Below are positions 7,373 through 16,577 of a stretch of DNA of 26,116 bases, in pieces. Each line of letters starts with the position of its first letter. Positions within the stretch are counted from its first letter, which is position 1. This DNA comes from an uncultured Acidobacteriaceae bacterium (GTDB lineage Bacteria; Acidobacteriota; Terriglobia; Terriglobales; Acidobacteriaceae). The notes beneath the pieces are model-generated. The model had not been told where the DNA came from. It searched no databases and saw nothing but the letters and a program-made list of their open reading frames with translations. The position numbers and the translations under genes were made by a program. The stretch covers positions 1-26,116 of the forward strand of contig CAIMNN010000257.1 of the NCBI GenBank assembly GCA_903842845.1, read 5' to 3'.

Positions 7373-10300
7373 TTACGCTTTCTCAGTCAGCGCATCGGTG
7401 GCTTTGGACATTTTGGCAGTGCGTTCGAGCTTGTCCCAGTTGAAGGACTTGCCGTCGATGGCGCGCTTCACTGTCTTGAACAAAACGATGGAGAACAACT
7501 GACGGTATGCGAAGCGCTGGAGCCAGATGTGGAAGAGCAGCCAGCCGTCGCCTTTGTTGGCGGGGTGGCGGCGCTCGAGCGAGAAGGCGATGGTCGACGT
7601 GACGAAGTCAATGAGAATGAAGGTGAGGAAGTAGACGAGCAGCTTTTCGAAGCTCGCAGCTGATGCAGCCGCCGGATGATAGTGAAGGTCAACGAAATAT
7701 TTGATGACACCGGCGATGAACATGATGTCAATGAACGGTGAGACGAGCGGTAAGAGCATCTGGAATATGAGAATGTTGGGCAGCGCGAAGAAGCCCATCG
7801 CCTTGTTCCTGGTGAATGCGGCGCGATGCTTCCAGATGGCTTGCAGAATGCCGAAGCTCCAACGGAAGCGCTGACGCATGAGGCCCTTTGCATCGATGGG
7901 CGCTTCAGTGAATGCGAGCGAGTGGTCCTCGTAGATGACCTCGTAGCCGTGCTCGAGGAGGTTCATGGTGAGGTCGGCGTCTTCAGCGACGGTGTTGATG
8001 GGGTAACCGCCGACTTCCTTGACCGGCGCGGTGCGCCATGCGCCGATTGCGCCGGGGACGACGGTGACGACGTGAAAGAGGTCGAGAGCCCGACGCTCGA
8101 AGTTCTGGCTGGTGATGTACTCAAGCGCCTGCCAGCGAGTCCAGAGGTTGACGCGGTTGCCTACCTTTGCGTTGCCGGCGATGGCACCAATCTTGGGGTC
8201 AGCGAAGTGCGGAATGAGCTTGGAGATGGCGTCGTTGGCGATGACGGTGTCGGCGTCGATGCCGACGTAAAACTCTTCGGTGACGTAATCGAGCGCAAAG
8301 TTGAGCGCCATCGCCTTGCCGCCGTTGGGGTGTGTGAGGACGAGCACGCGGCCGTCGGCAATTTCTTTTTTGTAGGCTTCGCAGGCTATCTGATAGGTCG
8401 CGTCCTTTGAGCCGTCGTCAATGACGATGACGCGGAGGTTCGGATAGTCGGAGTTGAGCACCGAGCGGATGGTGCGGACGATGACCTTCTCCTCGTTGTA
8501 AGCGGGGACGAGGACGGCAACGTTGGGTTTGAAGTTGCCGTTGGCGCGCGCAGGGTTTCCGCGGATGCGCTCGATGATGGCGAAGAGGCCGACGAGGAGG
8601 AGACGCGCGCTCATCAGAATATCGCCGAGAAAAAAGACCATGACGATGAACTTGCCTAAGAAGGCCATGAGCGTGAAGGCGATTGAGTCTGGCAGCGCGC
8701 GGATATATTGCAGCCAGGTCATCTTGGGCATGACATCGTCACGCGTTTTACCCATCAACGCGGAGACGGGAACTATTTGATAGCCGTGCGCGCGGAGTGA
8801 ATCAATGAGATAAGGGAGCGCTGCTACGGTGGCCGAGCGGTCGCCGCCGCCGTCGTGGAGGAGGATGATGCTGCCACGTGTCCACGGCTTGTTGGGGTTG
8901 TTCATGTTGCGCAGCGCGTCGAGGACGGTGTTGGTTATCTCTTGCGGCGATTTGTGGCTGCGCTCGTCCCAGTCATCGGTGTCGATCTTGTTGCCGATGA
9001 TGATGTAGCCCTGCTTCTCGATGCGCTCAACCGGGTCGGCCTGGTCGTCGGTGTCTGGCTCCTGGTCAACGGAGTAGGGCGGGCGAAAGTACAGCGGCTG
9101 CACTCCGAGCTTGGATGCGAAGAGGCGCTCGGTGAGCTTGAGCTCAATGGAGAGCTGCTGAGGCGAAATTTCGCTGATGTCAGGATGCGTGAAGGTGTGA
9201 TTGCCTATCTCGTTGCCTTCGTTGTAGACGCGTTGCATCAGGCTGACGTTTTCGTCGGCGCTGCTGCCGATCATGAAGAAGGTGCCCTTCACATCTTTCT
9301 TTTTCAAGATGTCAAGGATCTTCGGCGTCCATGCGGGATCGGGACCGTCGTCGAAGCTGAGCGCGACGCGATGGGAATCGTAGCCGTACTGGCTGACGAT
9401 GTAACCACGCGGATAGACGTCCATGTGCTCGTCGATGATGAGCTTGCGTTGTGGATCGGTTTCGTCTTCGTCGACCGATACTGTACGCTTGCCGGGTTCG
9501 GGTGTTCCTGTGACGCGCAGAATATCGCCGAAGCCCTCGTTGTCCACATCGTGACCAGGCAGAACGTTGCCGAGGGATGTCAGCGCATCGGCGTTTCTGG
9601 GGCGGTCCCAGATATTCCAGAGCGAGCTGTCCTCTTCGCCGAGGCGCCAAAGTGCGAAGGTCCGAATGCCAAGCTCGCGGGCGGCGCGCATCTCGTTGAG
9701 TATGGTGACGCCATCGAGGAACCATACGACGTGGCGTACATGACTGTCCTCGTCGATGTACTCGAAGTGCGGATTGAGTGAGTCGTAGTCAAGGTCAAGG
9801 TCGGCGTCGGCATCGCTGGCGCGCTGCCATGCGTCAGAGACGGAGAGGTCGCTGGTGTTGAGTACGTGCGGCTTGGGATGTTTGCGGTCCTTGGGGTCGG
9901 GGATGGTGAGCGACCAATCGTAAGCGTAATTGCCGACGGCGCAGATGATTTTTTCGCGCGGGATGGCCTTGAGCGCACGGGTGAGATTGCTGACGAACCA
10001 GGTCTGGCTGGCGATGGGCCCGGGGGTGCTGTCGACCTCGTGCTCGTCGTAGTTCATCAGAATAATGCCGTCGGAGTTGGCGGCCAATATCTTCAGGTCA
10101 GCGTCTTCGGTGAGCGCGGCGGTGTTGATGTAGAGCTTGAGATTGTGCGCGTGGAGGACGGGATAGAGCTCCTGGATGAGCTGAAGGTAAGACTGGTCCG
10201 CGTCGTCGTTCAGGTTCTCAACGTCGAGCGAAAGGCCGCGGTAGGCGGGGAATGTGGTGAAGAAATGTAGGAGCTGATCATTGAGGCTCTGCCGGTTTGA

Positions 10301-10903
10301 TGGGTCCTTGAGCCAGTCGCCATAAGCGGGGTCGAAGTTCTGCTTGAGGGTATTGAAATTGCTGAGCACCGGAAAAATTTCTGTGTCGACCTTCTCGGTC
10401 TGGATGACGTGCTTGACCTTGTTGAGTTCGTCGGGATCGTGTGCCGCATTGCCATCGAAGACCGGGTAGTCGTGACCGTCCAATGTGCTGCCGCGCAGCA
10501 CGCCTTCGGTGCCATTCATGTGCAGCCAGGCGGGGAAGAGCAGGTCGATCTGGTGAACGTGCTCCTTGAAGGAGGAGTAGCTGGTGGGGTCGTAAGGAAC
10601 GTAGAAGGCCGCGCGCAATCCTTCATCGGAGTTCAGTGGAATCTCCGAGGGCTTGCGGGTCGACTTGCGATGAGTCGCGTGCGTGGCGTGAATAGCGCGC
10701 GACTCGGCAGTGCGGTCTCGCAGCGCCTTGTAATTGTGCTGCGGCGAGGGGAGCAGCAGCTCAGGCAGACTTTGATTGCGGAGAATATTGAAGATGAATG
10801 CCGCCAGCACAAGCGTGAAGACAACAGCCGTTATGTCGAAAATGCGGCGGAGCCGCTTCCAACGCTTGCGATCGGGGTCGTAAAAGATCTGTTTATGCGG
10901 CAT
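7373..10903 (-). CDS. Trifunctional GH18 / polysaccharide deacetylase / GT2 exopolysaccharide synthase
   Basis: A 1176-residue inner-membrane protein. An N-terminal helix (about 23-41) anchors an extracytoplasmic region. First comes a GH18 domain (about 95-440) with the catalytic-type motif LSLDVEN (D227, E229). Next is a NodB deacetylase (about 510-715): SFDDGP (516-521), HTFTHP (569-574), RPPY (607-610), DTDDWD (641-646) and LLHDGG (681-686). After two helices (about 740-778) comes a processive GT2 domain (about 790-1030): VPAYNEE, DDGS (829-832), DAD (883-885), EDAD (974-977) and QRFRW (1011-1015). More helices follow (about 1037-1106). The architecture matches the set catalogued as 'GH18 trifunctional' in CDD. 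By analogy with PgaB/PgaC, the GT2 part may make and export a GlcNAc-type polymer that the other domains deacetylate and cut. No ribosome binding site is clear at the ATG. The 91-residue gene follows closely. Confidence 0.93.
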   Translation of the reverse strand: MPHKQIFYDPDRKRWKRLRRIFDITAVVFTLVLAAFIFNILRNQSLPELLLPSPQHNYKALRDRTAESRAIHATHATHRKSTRKPSEIPLNSDEGLRAAFYVPYDPTSYSSFKEHVHQIDLLFPAWLHMNGTEGVLRGSTLDGHDYPVFDGNAAHDPDELNKVKHVIQTEKVDTEIFPVLSNFNTLKQNFDPAYGDWLKDPSNRQSLNDQLLHFFTTFPAYRGLSLDVENLNDDADQSYLQLIQELYPVLHAHNLKLYINTAALTEDADLKILAANSDGIILMNYDEHEVDSTPGPIASQTWFVSNLTRALKAIPREKIICAVGNYAYDWSLTIPDPKDRKHPKPHVLNTSDLSVSDAWQRASDADADLDLDYDSLNPHFEYIDEDSHVRHVVWFLDGVTILNEMRAARELGIRTFALWRLGEEDSSLWNIWDRPRNADALTSLGNVLPGHDVDNEGFGDILRVTGTPEPGKRTVSVDEDETDPQRKLIIDEHMDVYPRGYIVSQYGYDSHRVALSFDDGPDPAWTPKILDILKKKDVKGTFFMIGSSADENVSLMQRVYNEGNEIGNHTFTHPDISEISPQQLSIELKLTERLFASKLGVQPLYFRPPYSVDQEPDTDDQADPVERIEKQGYIIIGNKIDTDDWDERSHKSPQEITNTVLDALRNMNNPNKPWTRGSIILLHDGGGDRSATVAALPYLIDSLRAHGYQIVPVSALMGKTRDDVMPKMTWLQYIRALPDSIAFTLMAFLGKFIVMVFFLGDILMSARLLLVGLFAIIERIRGNPARANGNFKPNVAVLVPAYNEEKVIVRTIRSVLNSDYPNLRVIVIDDGSKDATYQIACEAYKKEIADGRVLVLTHPNGGKAMALNFALDYVTEEFYVGIDADTVIANDAISKLIPHFADPKIGAIAGNAKVGNRVNLWTRWQALEYITSQNFERRALDLFHVVTVVPGAIGAWRTAPVKEVGGYPINTVAEDADLTMNLLEHGYEVIYEDHSLAFTEAPIDAKGLMRQRFRWSFGILQAIWKHRAAFTRNKAMGFFALPNILIFQMLLPLVSPFIDIMFIAGVIKYFVDLHYHPAAASAASFEKLLVYFLTFILIDFVTSTIAFSLERRHPANKGDGWLLFHIWLQRFAYRQLFSIVLFKTVKRAIDGKSFNWDKLERTAKMSKATDALTEKA

Positions 10904-11053
10904 GGAGGTAGTGGGTCACCGGATACTCTTAGTTTAGATGCTAGGGCCGCGAAATCGAAGAGCAAGTAGACTCTTACATAAAAGAGAGGTTTCGCCTGGT
11001 CAACTCGAGCAGGCTATAAAACGTCTGAGTAAGTGAGCGTCTACAATCCCCTG

Positions 11054-14000
11054 ATGGCAAAGCTTGTCCATATTCTGAGCGTCGCAGTGCTGATCGTGTC
11101 CATGACCGGTTCACTGGTCTGCGCGCAACAGGACGCAGCGGTGGTCGGTGGGCGTTTGCATGGCGTGGTGAAGAACGGCAAGACGCCGTTACCGGGTGTG
11201 AACATCACTGCGACCCACACGCTGTCGGGCAAGGTCTACGCGACCACTACAGATATAGAGGGACGCTGGGCACTGACCATTCCGATGAACGGGCGCTACG
11301 TGGTGCGGACGCAATTTGCCGGATTTGCTCAGGCGGCGAGCGAGGCGCGGCTGAACGACGCAACGCACGATGTGAACCTGGACCTTGAGTTGGAACTGGC
11401 CTCGCGGGCCGCAACGAAAAAAGAACCACAGGGTGATGACGATGAGGCGACGAGCGAGCTTCGGCGCGCAGCGCGTCAGATGCTCGGCTCGAATGGCTCA
11501 CAGAGTCTGGGCCTGTTGAATGCGATTGCCGATGGAACGGTAACTGGCAACGGAGATGTGGGTGCGAGTGGCGTTAGTTTGCCGGGTATAGCTGACCGTG
11601 CTGAGTTCAATGCGGATTCGGTGGCCATCAGCGGACAGGCTGGTACGACGAGCCCATTCGCGGGGATGGACCAGGACCGCATGCGCGATATGGCCGAACA
11701 GTTCAGGCAACAGAACGGCGGGCAATCAGTTTTTGGAATGGGTGGTGGGTTTGGTGGAGGAGGATTTGGTGGTGTTGGAGGATTCGGCGGCGGCGGTGGA
11801 CGCCGCGGCAACTTCCGCAACTTCCGGCCCGACCAGCCACACGGCGCAATCTTCTGGTCCGGCAGCTACTCGGCTTTGAATGCTGAGCCTTTCTCGTTGC
11901 GTGGTCAGTCGCAGCAGCAGCCGGCCTCGGGTACGAATCGCCTGGGTGTGACACTTTCGCTTGAGCCGTTTATTCCGAAGTACACAAAACCCAGCGGCAA
12001 GGATTATATATTTTTCTCTTACAGCGGGCAGCGCAACTCGAACCCGCTCGATGAGTATGCGACTGTGCCCACTGCATTGGAGCGCAGCGGAGATTTTTCC
12101 GCAACGGGCGAGCCGGTTATATATGACCCGACAACCGGATTGCCGTACACCAACAATAAAATTCTCAACGGCATCTCCCCCGTCGCCAACATTCTGCTCA
12201 ATGGCAAGGGAACGCTTGGACCCTTCCTGCCTATGCCAAACCTTACCGGCGCGGTGCAGAATTATCATCTGCTGACGACGGCGCAGAGCAACTCCGACCA
12301 GGCAGGCATCCGCTACATACGCAACATCGGCAAGAACGCGCAGAAGATTGGCCAGGGCGGCGGACACGGCAGGCGTAGCGATACGGGCTCCACAGGATTG
12401 CGGCAGAACATCAACTTTAACTACAACTGGACGGCCTCAGCCTCTGACAACGTGAACATCTTCCCCGAACTCGGCGGCAAAAGCAACAGCAACGCAAACT
12501 CGTTGCAGGCCGGTTACACGCTCGGTTACAAAAAGCTCACCAACGTTCTCAATCTGGGTTGGAACCGCAGCACAAGCGAAGTGAAGAATTTTTTCACCGG
12601 CAGAACTGATATTGAAACACAGCTTGGAGTTCTTGGCACAGGCAGTCAGCCGCTCAATCAAACGTCACTCAACTATGGGCTGCCGAATATTATTCTCAGT
12701 TCGTTGACCGGATTGAACGAACAGCAGCCGGCGTTCTCGCTCTCGCAAACAATCTCTGCCAGCGAGACGCTAAGCTGGATTCACAAGAAGCATAACTTCC
12801 GCTTCGGCGGCGATTACCGGCGCATTCATCGCGATATTCTCGCCGGGTCAAACCCGACGGGTAGCTTTACATTCAGCGGGCTTTTCACTGAAGACCCCGC
12901 GCAGGATTCGACGACCGGCTCCGCGGTCGCGGACCTTTTGCTTGGACTGCCGCAGTCGACGACGATTGCGACGGCTGAGGGCAAGAGCTATCTGCGAGAG
13001 AACCAGTGGGACGCGTACTTCACCGATGATTGGCGCGTCGGTGCAAAGCTGACGCTTAACTATGGTTTGCGCTATGAGTTCTTTGCGCCTTTCACAGAGA
13101 AGTACAATCATCTCGCCGAGATGCTCGCTTCGTCGAGTGACCAGTTCGCAACGCTGTCTTCAATCACTGCGAATGAGTCGTCGCATGCGCGCGGTGGGTT
13201 GCCTCAATCACTTGTGCATCCTTATAAGAGCGCCTTTGCGCCGCGCATTGGCATTGCGTGGAAGCCAATGAAGGATACGGTTGTTCGCGCGGGCTTCGGA
13301 GTCAACTATACGACCGGGCAGTACTCGAACTTAGCGAGCACACTGGCGCGTCAGGCTCCGTTTGTCGATCTGCAAACGAACACTGAAGTTGACGCGAACG
13401 GAATACCTACGACAACATGCGTTGCCACTTCGAGTTGCTTCACGCTCGCACATGGATTTCCATCGACACCGGTTGCGAATTACGCGCTTGATGCGAAATA
13501 TCATCTGCCTTATGTGATTGCGTGGAACCTCGACGTGCAGCGCACGCTGAAATGGGGCGTGGTGATGAACGCGGGCTACAACGGCTCACGCGGCAATCAT
13601 CTAGATGTGACCAGAGCGCCACGTGCAACGGCTTCGAGTCCGTCGACCGACCCCGGCAACATTATCTTCAACTACGAACAGTCATCGGCGTACTCAAAAT
13701 TCAACGCGGGCACATTGCGATTGAACAAGCGTCTCGCGAAAGGAATTTCGCTCGGGGCGAATTATCAATATTCTCACTCAATCGATGACGCCGGCTCGGT
13801 CGGCGGTACATCGACGATTGTGGCGCAGAACTGGCAGGACCTTCCAGCAGAGGAAGGCAACTCAAGTTTCGATGTGCGGCACAAGGTCAGCGGCAATTAT
13901 TTATATGAGCTGCCATTCGGCAAAGACAAGCGCTGGCTGACAACGGGTACTGCTTCGCACATCTTCGAAGGGTACTCTTTTTCTGGCAGTTTCACATTTT

Positions 14001-14431
14001 CATCCGGTACGCCGCTGAACCCGAGCTACCAGGCGGCCGTTTCGAGCGTAGCCAACGGAACCACCGGTTCGTTGCGGCCGAATCGCGTGCCCGGCGTTTC
14101 TGTCACCGCGGGCGGCGGCTCGTTGAAAGAGTGGTTCAACCCGGCGGCGTTTTGCGAGCCTGGAGCAACGGGTTGCGGCAGTAGCACATATGGCAATGCT
14201 TCGCGCAACTCCATCATCGGCCCCGGCACTGTGCAGAACAATCTGTCGCTTTCAAAAACAATGCAATTCGGCGATACGCGCAGCATGGAGATTCGCGCCA
14301 ACCTCAACAACGCATTCAACACCGTGCAATACTCGGGTGTTGATACCAACGTCGCATCGCCGAGCTTCGGTCAGGTAACATCCATCGGCTCGATGCGCTC
14401 CTTCAACTTCACCGCAAGGTACAGGTTCTAG
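11054..14431 (+). CDS. Oar-like TonB-dependent-receptor-type outer membrane protein
   Basis: A 1125-residue outer-membrane protein. The signal peptide MAKLVHILSVAVLIVSMTGSLVCAQ is followed by a carboxypeptidase-regulatory-like beta-sandwich (about 31-113: GRLHGVVKNGKTPLPGVNITATHTLSG). A glycine-rich segment (about 228-250) follows, then a long beta-rich barrel region. It ends in FNFTARYRF, with the C-terminal aromatic residue expected for BAM-assembled barrels. This is the Oar/TonB-receptor family greatly expanded in Acidobacteria, thought to take up or bind large ligands. The ATG at 11054 is preferred over the GTG at 11033 because it starts directly at the signal peptide; neither has a good ribosome binding site. 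A TATAAA at 11015-11020 might be the -10 box. The VWFA-related gene follows 3 nt later. Ligand unknown. Confidence 0.87.
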   Translation: MAKLVHILSVAVLIVSMTGSLVCAQQDAAVVGGRLHGVVKNGKTPLPGVNITATHTLSGKVYATTTDIEGRWALTIPMNGRYVVRTQFAGFAQAASEARLNDATHDVNLDLELELASRAATKKEPQGDDDEATSELRRAARQMLGSNGSQSLGLLNAIADGTVTGNGDVGASGVSLPGIADRAEFNADSVAISGQAGTTSPFAGMDQDRMRDMAEQFRQQNGGQSVFGMGGGFGGGGFGGVGGFGGGGGRRGNFRNFRPDQPHGAIFWSGSYSALNAEPFSLRGQSQQQPASGTNRLGVTLSLEPFIPKYTKPSGKDYIFFSYSGQRNSNPLDEYATVPTALERSGDFSATGEPVIYDPTTGLPYTNNKILNGISPVANILLNGKGTLGPFLPMPNLTGAVQNYHLLTTAQSNSDQAGIRYIRNIGKNAQKIGQGGGHGRRSDTGSTGLRQNINFNYNWTASASDNVNIFPELGGKSNSNANSLQAGYTLGYKKLTNVLNLGWNRSTSEVKNFFTGRTDIETQLGVLGTGSQPLNQTSLNYGLPNIILSSLTGLNEQQPAFSLSQTISASETLSWIHKKHNFRFGGDYRRIHRDILAGSNPTGSFTFSGLFTEDPAQDSTTGSAVADLLLGLPQSTTIATAEGKSYLRENQWDAYFTDDWRVGAKLTLNYGLRYEFFAPFTEKYNHLAEMLASSSDQFATLSSITANESSHARGGLPQSLVHPYKSAFAPRIGIAWKPMKDTVVRAGFGVNYTTGQYSNLASTLARQAPFVDLQTNTEVDANGIPTTTCVATSSCFTLAHGFPSTPVANYALDAKYHLPYVIAWNLDVQRTLKWGVVMNAGYNGSRGNHLDVTRAPRATASSPSTDPGNIIFNYEQSSAYSKFNAGTLRLNKRLAKGISLGANYQYSHSIDDAGSVGGTSTIVAQNWQDLPAEEGNSSFDVRHKVSGNYLYELPFGKDKRWLTTGTASHIFEGYSFSGSFTFSSGTPLNPSYQAAVSSVANGTTGSLRPNRVPGVSVTAGGGSLKEWFNPAAFCEPGATGCGSSTYGNASRNSIIGPGTVQNNLSLSKTMQFGDTRSMEIRANLNNAFNTVQYSGVDTNVASPSFGQVTSIGSMRSFNFTARYRF
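11735..11800 (+). repeat. Glycine-rich low-complexity tract inside the receptor gene
   Basis: About 22 codons encode mostly Gly with Phe, Met and Val (GMGGGFGGGGFGGVGG and onward), followed by Arg/Asn-rich RRGNFRNFR. It lies between the N-terminal sandwich and the barrel and is probably a flexible linker. The DNA is built from GGTGGA/GGATTT-like units and could vary in length by slippage. Confidence 0.8.
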
Positions 14432-14434
14432 CCG

Positions 14435-16564
14435 ATGCTGAGACGTCTCCCACTCTTCGCACTCTTTCTCGCACTGCCGCTCATGCATGCACAGAACGCG
14501 ACGCCTGTACCGCAGCAGGATAATGGTTACACGCTGAGCGTAAACGCCGACCTGGTGCTGACCAACGTCGTCGTGCGCGATGCAAAGACTGGTGAGTTGG
14601 TAAAAGGGCTTGATAGTTCTGCGTTTACGATCTTCGAGAACGGCAGGCCGCAGAAGATCAACAGTTTTGATTTTCAGAGCATTGAGATGGCTGTGCCACT
14701 GAAAGAAGGAATGGTCAGCGGCCTTGCCGGCACGAATCAAAAGGCAGCCATCGTCGCAAACTCCGAAGAGCTGCGCAATCACCGACTCATCGTCTTCTTC
14801 TTCGACCTGACCTCGATGCAGCCTGAAGATCTTGAACGCGCCGTTGTTGCGGCACAGGAGTTCGTCGACAAGAAACTGCAACCGGCAGACCTCATTGCGC
14901 TGGTCTCGCTCAGTGAATCGCTCAAGGTCGACCAAGACTTCACCGCCGACAAGACAACGCTGAAGCGCGTCATTGCGGCTTATAACGGTTCCGAGGGACA
15001 GGGTTTTGCACCCGGTGCAACGGCGAGCAGCAATCAAGTGGAGGACGCATCCGGTTACACGCCCGACGAGAGCGAATACAACGACATCAATACTGACCGC
15101 GAGCTCTACGCGTTACGGGCAATCGCTAGATCGCTTGAACGCATTGAGGAGAAGAAGTCGCTGCTATATTTCTCCGGTGGTATTTCGCGTGACGGAATTG
15201 AGAACCAGGCATCGCTGCGCGGGGCCATCAACTCGTCGGTGCGTGCGAATCTTTCAATCTACAGTGTGGACGTGCGCGGTTTGCAGGCCGTCTCGCCGCT
15301 TGGTGATGCATCGACCGGAAGCCTGCGCGGCACCGGCGCATTCAACGGCGGTGCGCTCGCCAACAATATGAACTCGAACTTCGCCTCGCAGGAAGTGATG
15401 TCGACACTCTCGACCGACACCGGCGGCAAGGCGTTTTTCGATTCGAATGATTTTTCTCCCGCTTTCGCGCAGGTACAGAAAGACAACTCGGCTTATTACG
15501 CTATCGGCTTCCGCTCCACGAACTCCGCGCGCGACGGCAAGTTCCGCAAGCTGACGATCAAGTTAAACAAACCCGGCCTCAAGCTTGAGTACCGGCCCGG
15601 CTACTACGCGCCAGCAGACTTCACACACTCCGGTCACGAGGATCGCGAACGGCAATTGCAAGACCAGCTGGCAAGCGACCTGCCCGCGACAGATATTCCT
15701 GTATATCTCGACGCGTTCTATTTCCGCCTGAGCGAGAGCCGCTACTTCATGCCGGTGTCGATCGTCATACCCGGATCGCAAATTCCGTTTGTGAAGGGGG
15801 GAGCCCGCGACAAGGCGACGCTCGACATTGTCGGCGAAGTGATAGATGAAGCGAAGCGTCCCGTCGGCGATGTGCGCGAGACGGTGAAGTTGGCTGTTGA
15901 CCAGACGCAGGAGGTACGGCGCAAGAACGTGCAGTACACGACGAGCTTTAGCCTGCCGCCTGGCAAGTACACGATTAAATTTGTGGTCCGCGAAAACCAG
16001 AGCGGCCAGATGGGTTCGTTTGTCGCAGAGATGACGCTGCCTGAGCTGAAGAAGCAGACGCTGAAGATGAGCACGATACTTCTCGCCTCGCAGCGCGTAC
16101 CGTCGCAGAAAGATACGCCGCTCGTCCGCACCGGGCAGGAGTATGTGCCGAACATCAGCCACGTGTTCAGGCAAGGCCAGCACATGTATCTGCTCTTCGA
16201 GGTCTATGAACCGATGCGCATGAAGCTTGCCGAGAATGCGCAGAAGCCGCCGAAGGGAACGCCGCCCGCGGTGAACGTGTTGACGAGTCTTGAATTGATA
16301 CAAGGCGCGACGAAGATCTATGAGACGCCGCTGGTCGAGGCTCATGTGCTTAATCAAGCATTACGCGATTGCATCGTATTTGAGCTCGACGTGCCGCTCG
16401 ACGCGCTCAAGCCCGGCCAGTACATCGCGCAGTTGAACGTCATTGACGATACAGCCGCAAGTTTTGCCTTTCCGCGATTTGCGCTGTTGGTGAAAGAGGC
16501 TCCTCCAGCGGCCGTGCCGCAAACTGTTGCGCCGGAATCAACAAGGCAAACTCAGGCGAAGTAA
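14435..16564 (+). CDS. Secreted VWFA-related domain protein (Acidobacteria type)
   Basis: A 709-residue exported protein with signal peptide MLRRLPLFALFLALPLMHA. Residues about 30-85 (VNADLVLTNVVVRDAKTGELVKGLDSSAFTIFENGRPQKINSFDF) and the following VWA fold (about 115-390) match the 'VWFA-related Acidobacterial domain' family (TIGR03436). The metal-ion site is non-canonical: FFDLTSM (D124, T126) in place of DxSxS. GYYAPAD at about 389-395 closes the domain. The remaining 310 residues are beta-rich and of unknown role. It starts 3 nt after the stop of the Oar-like gene, so translation is probably coupled and the two may work together at the cell surface. Partner binding is inference from the fold. 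Confidence 0.88.
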   Translation: MLRRLPLFALFLALPLMHAQNATPVPQQDNGYTLSVNADLVLTNVVVRDAKTGELVKGLDSSAFTIFENGRPQKINSFDFQSIEMAVPLKEGMVSGLAGTNQKAAIVANSEELRNHRLIVFFFDLTSMQPEDLERAVVAAQEFVDKKLQPADLIALVSLSESLKVDQDFTADKTTLKRVIAAYNGSEGQGFAPGATASSNQVEDASGYTPDESEYNDINTDRELYALRAIARSLERIEEKKSLLYFSGGISRDGIENQASLRGAINSSVRANLSIYSVDVRGLQAVSPLGDASTGSLRGTGAFNGGALANNMNSNFASQEVMSTLSTDTGGKAFFDSNDFSPAFAQVQKDNSAYYAIGFRSTNSARDGKFRKLTIKLNKPGLKLEYRPGYYAPADFTHSGHEDRERQLQDQLASDLPATDIPVYLDAFYFRLSESRYFMPVSIVIPGSQIPFVKGGARDKATLDIVGEVIDEAKRPVGDVRETVKLAVDQTQEVRRKNVQYTTSFSLPPGKYTIKFVVRENQSGQMGSFVAEMTLPELKKQTLKMSTILLASQRVPSQKDTPLVRTGQEYVPNISHVFRQGQHMYLLFEVYEPMRMKLAENAQKPPKGTPPAVNVLTSLELIQGATKIYETPLVEAHVLNQALRDCIVFELDVPLDALKPGQYIAQLNVIDDTAASFAFPRFALLVKEAPPAAVPQTVAPESTRQTQAK

Positions 16565-16577
16565 TCTTCAATACAAT

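Noticed and set aside
8855..9781. 308-residue plus-strand open frame inside the trifunctional synthase
   Set aside because: The opposite strand carries intact NodB and GH18 sequence; this frame is Val/Asp/Ala-rich without motifs.
11735..11800. CRISPR-like or tandem-repeat array
   Set aside because: The repetition is a glycine codon run in an intact reading frame. No repeat-spacer pattern is present anywhere in the window.
14252..15037. 261-residue minus-strand open frame over the receptor/VWFA junction
   Set aside because: It overlaps two real genes and the conserved barrel C-terminus; its composition is that of a shadow frame.
15563..16357. 264-residue minus-strand open frame inside the VWFA-related gene
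   Set aside because: Arg/His/Leu-rich shadow with no ribosome binding site or recognisable domain.
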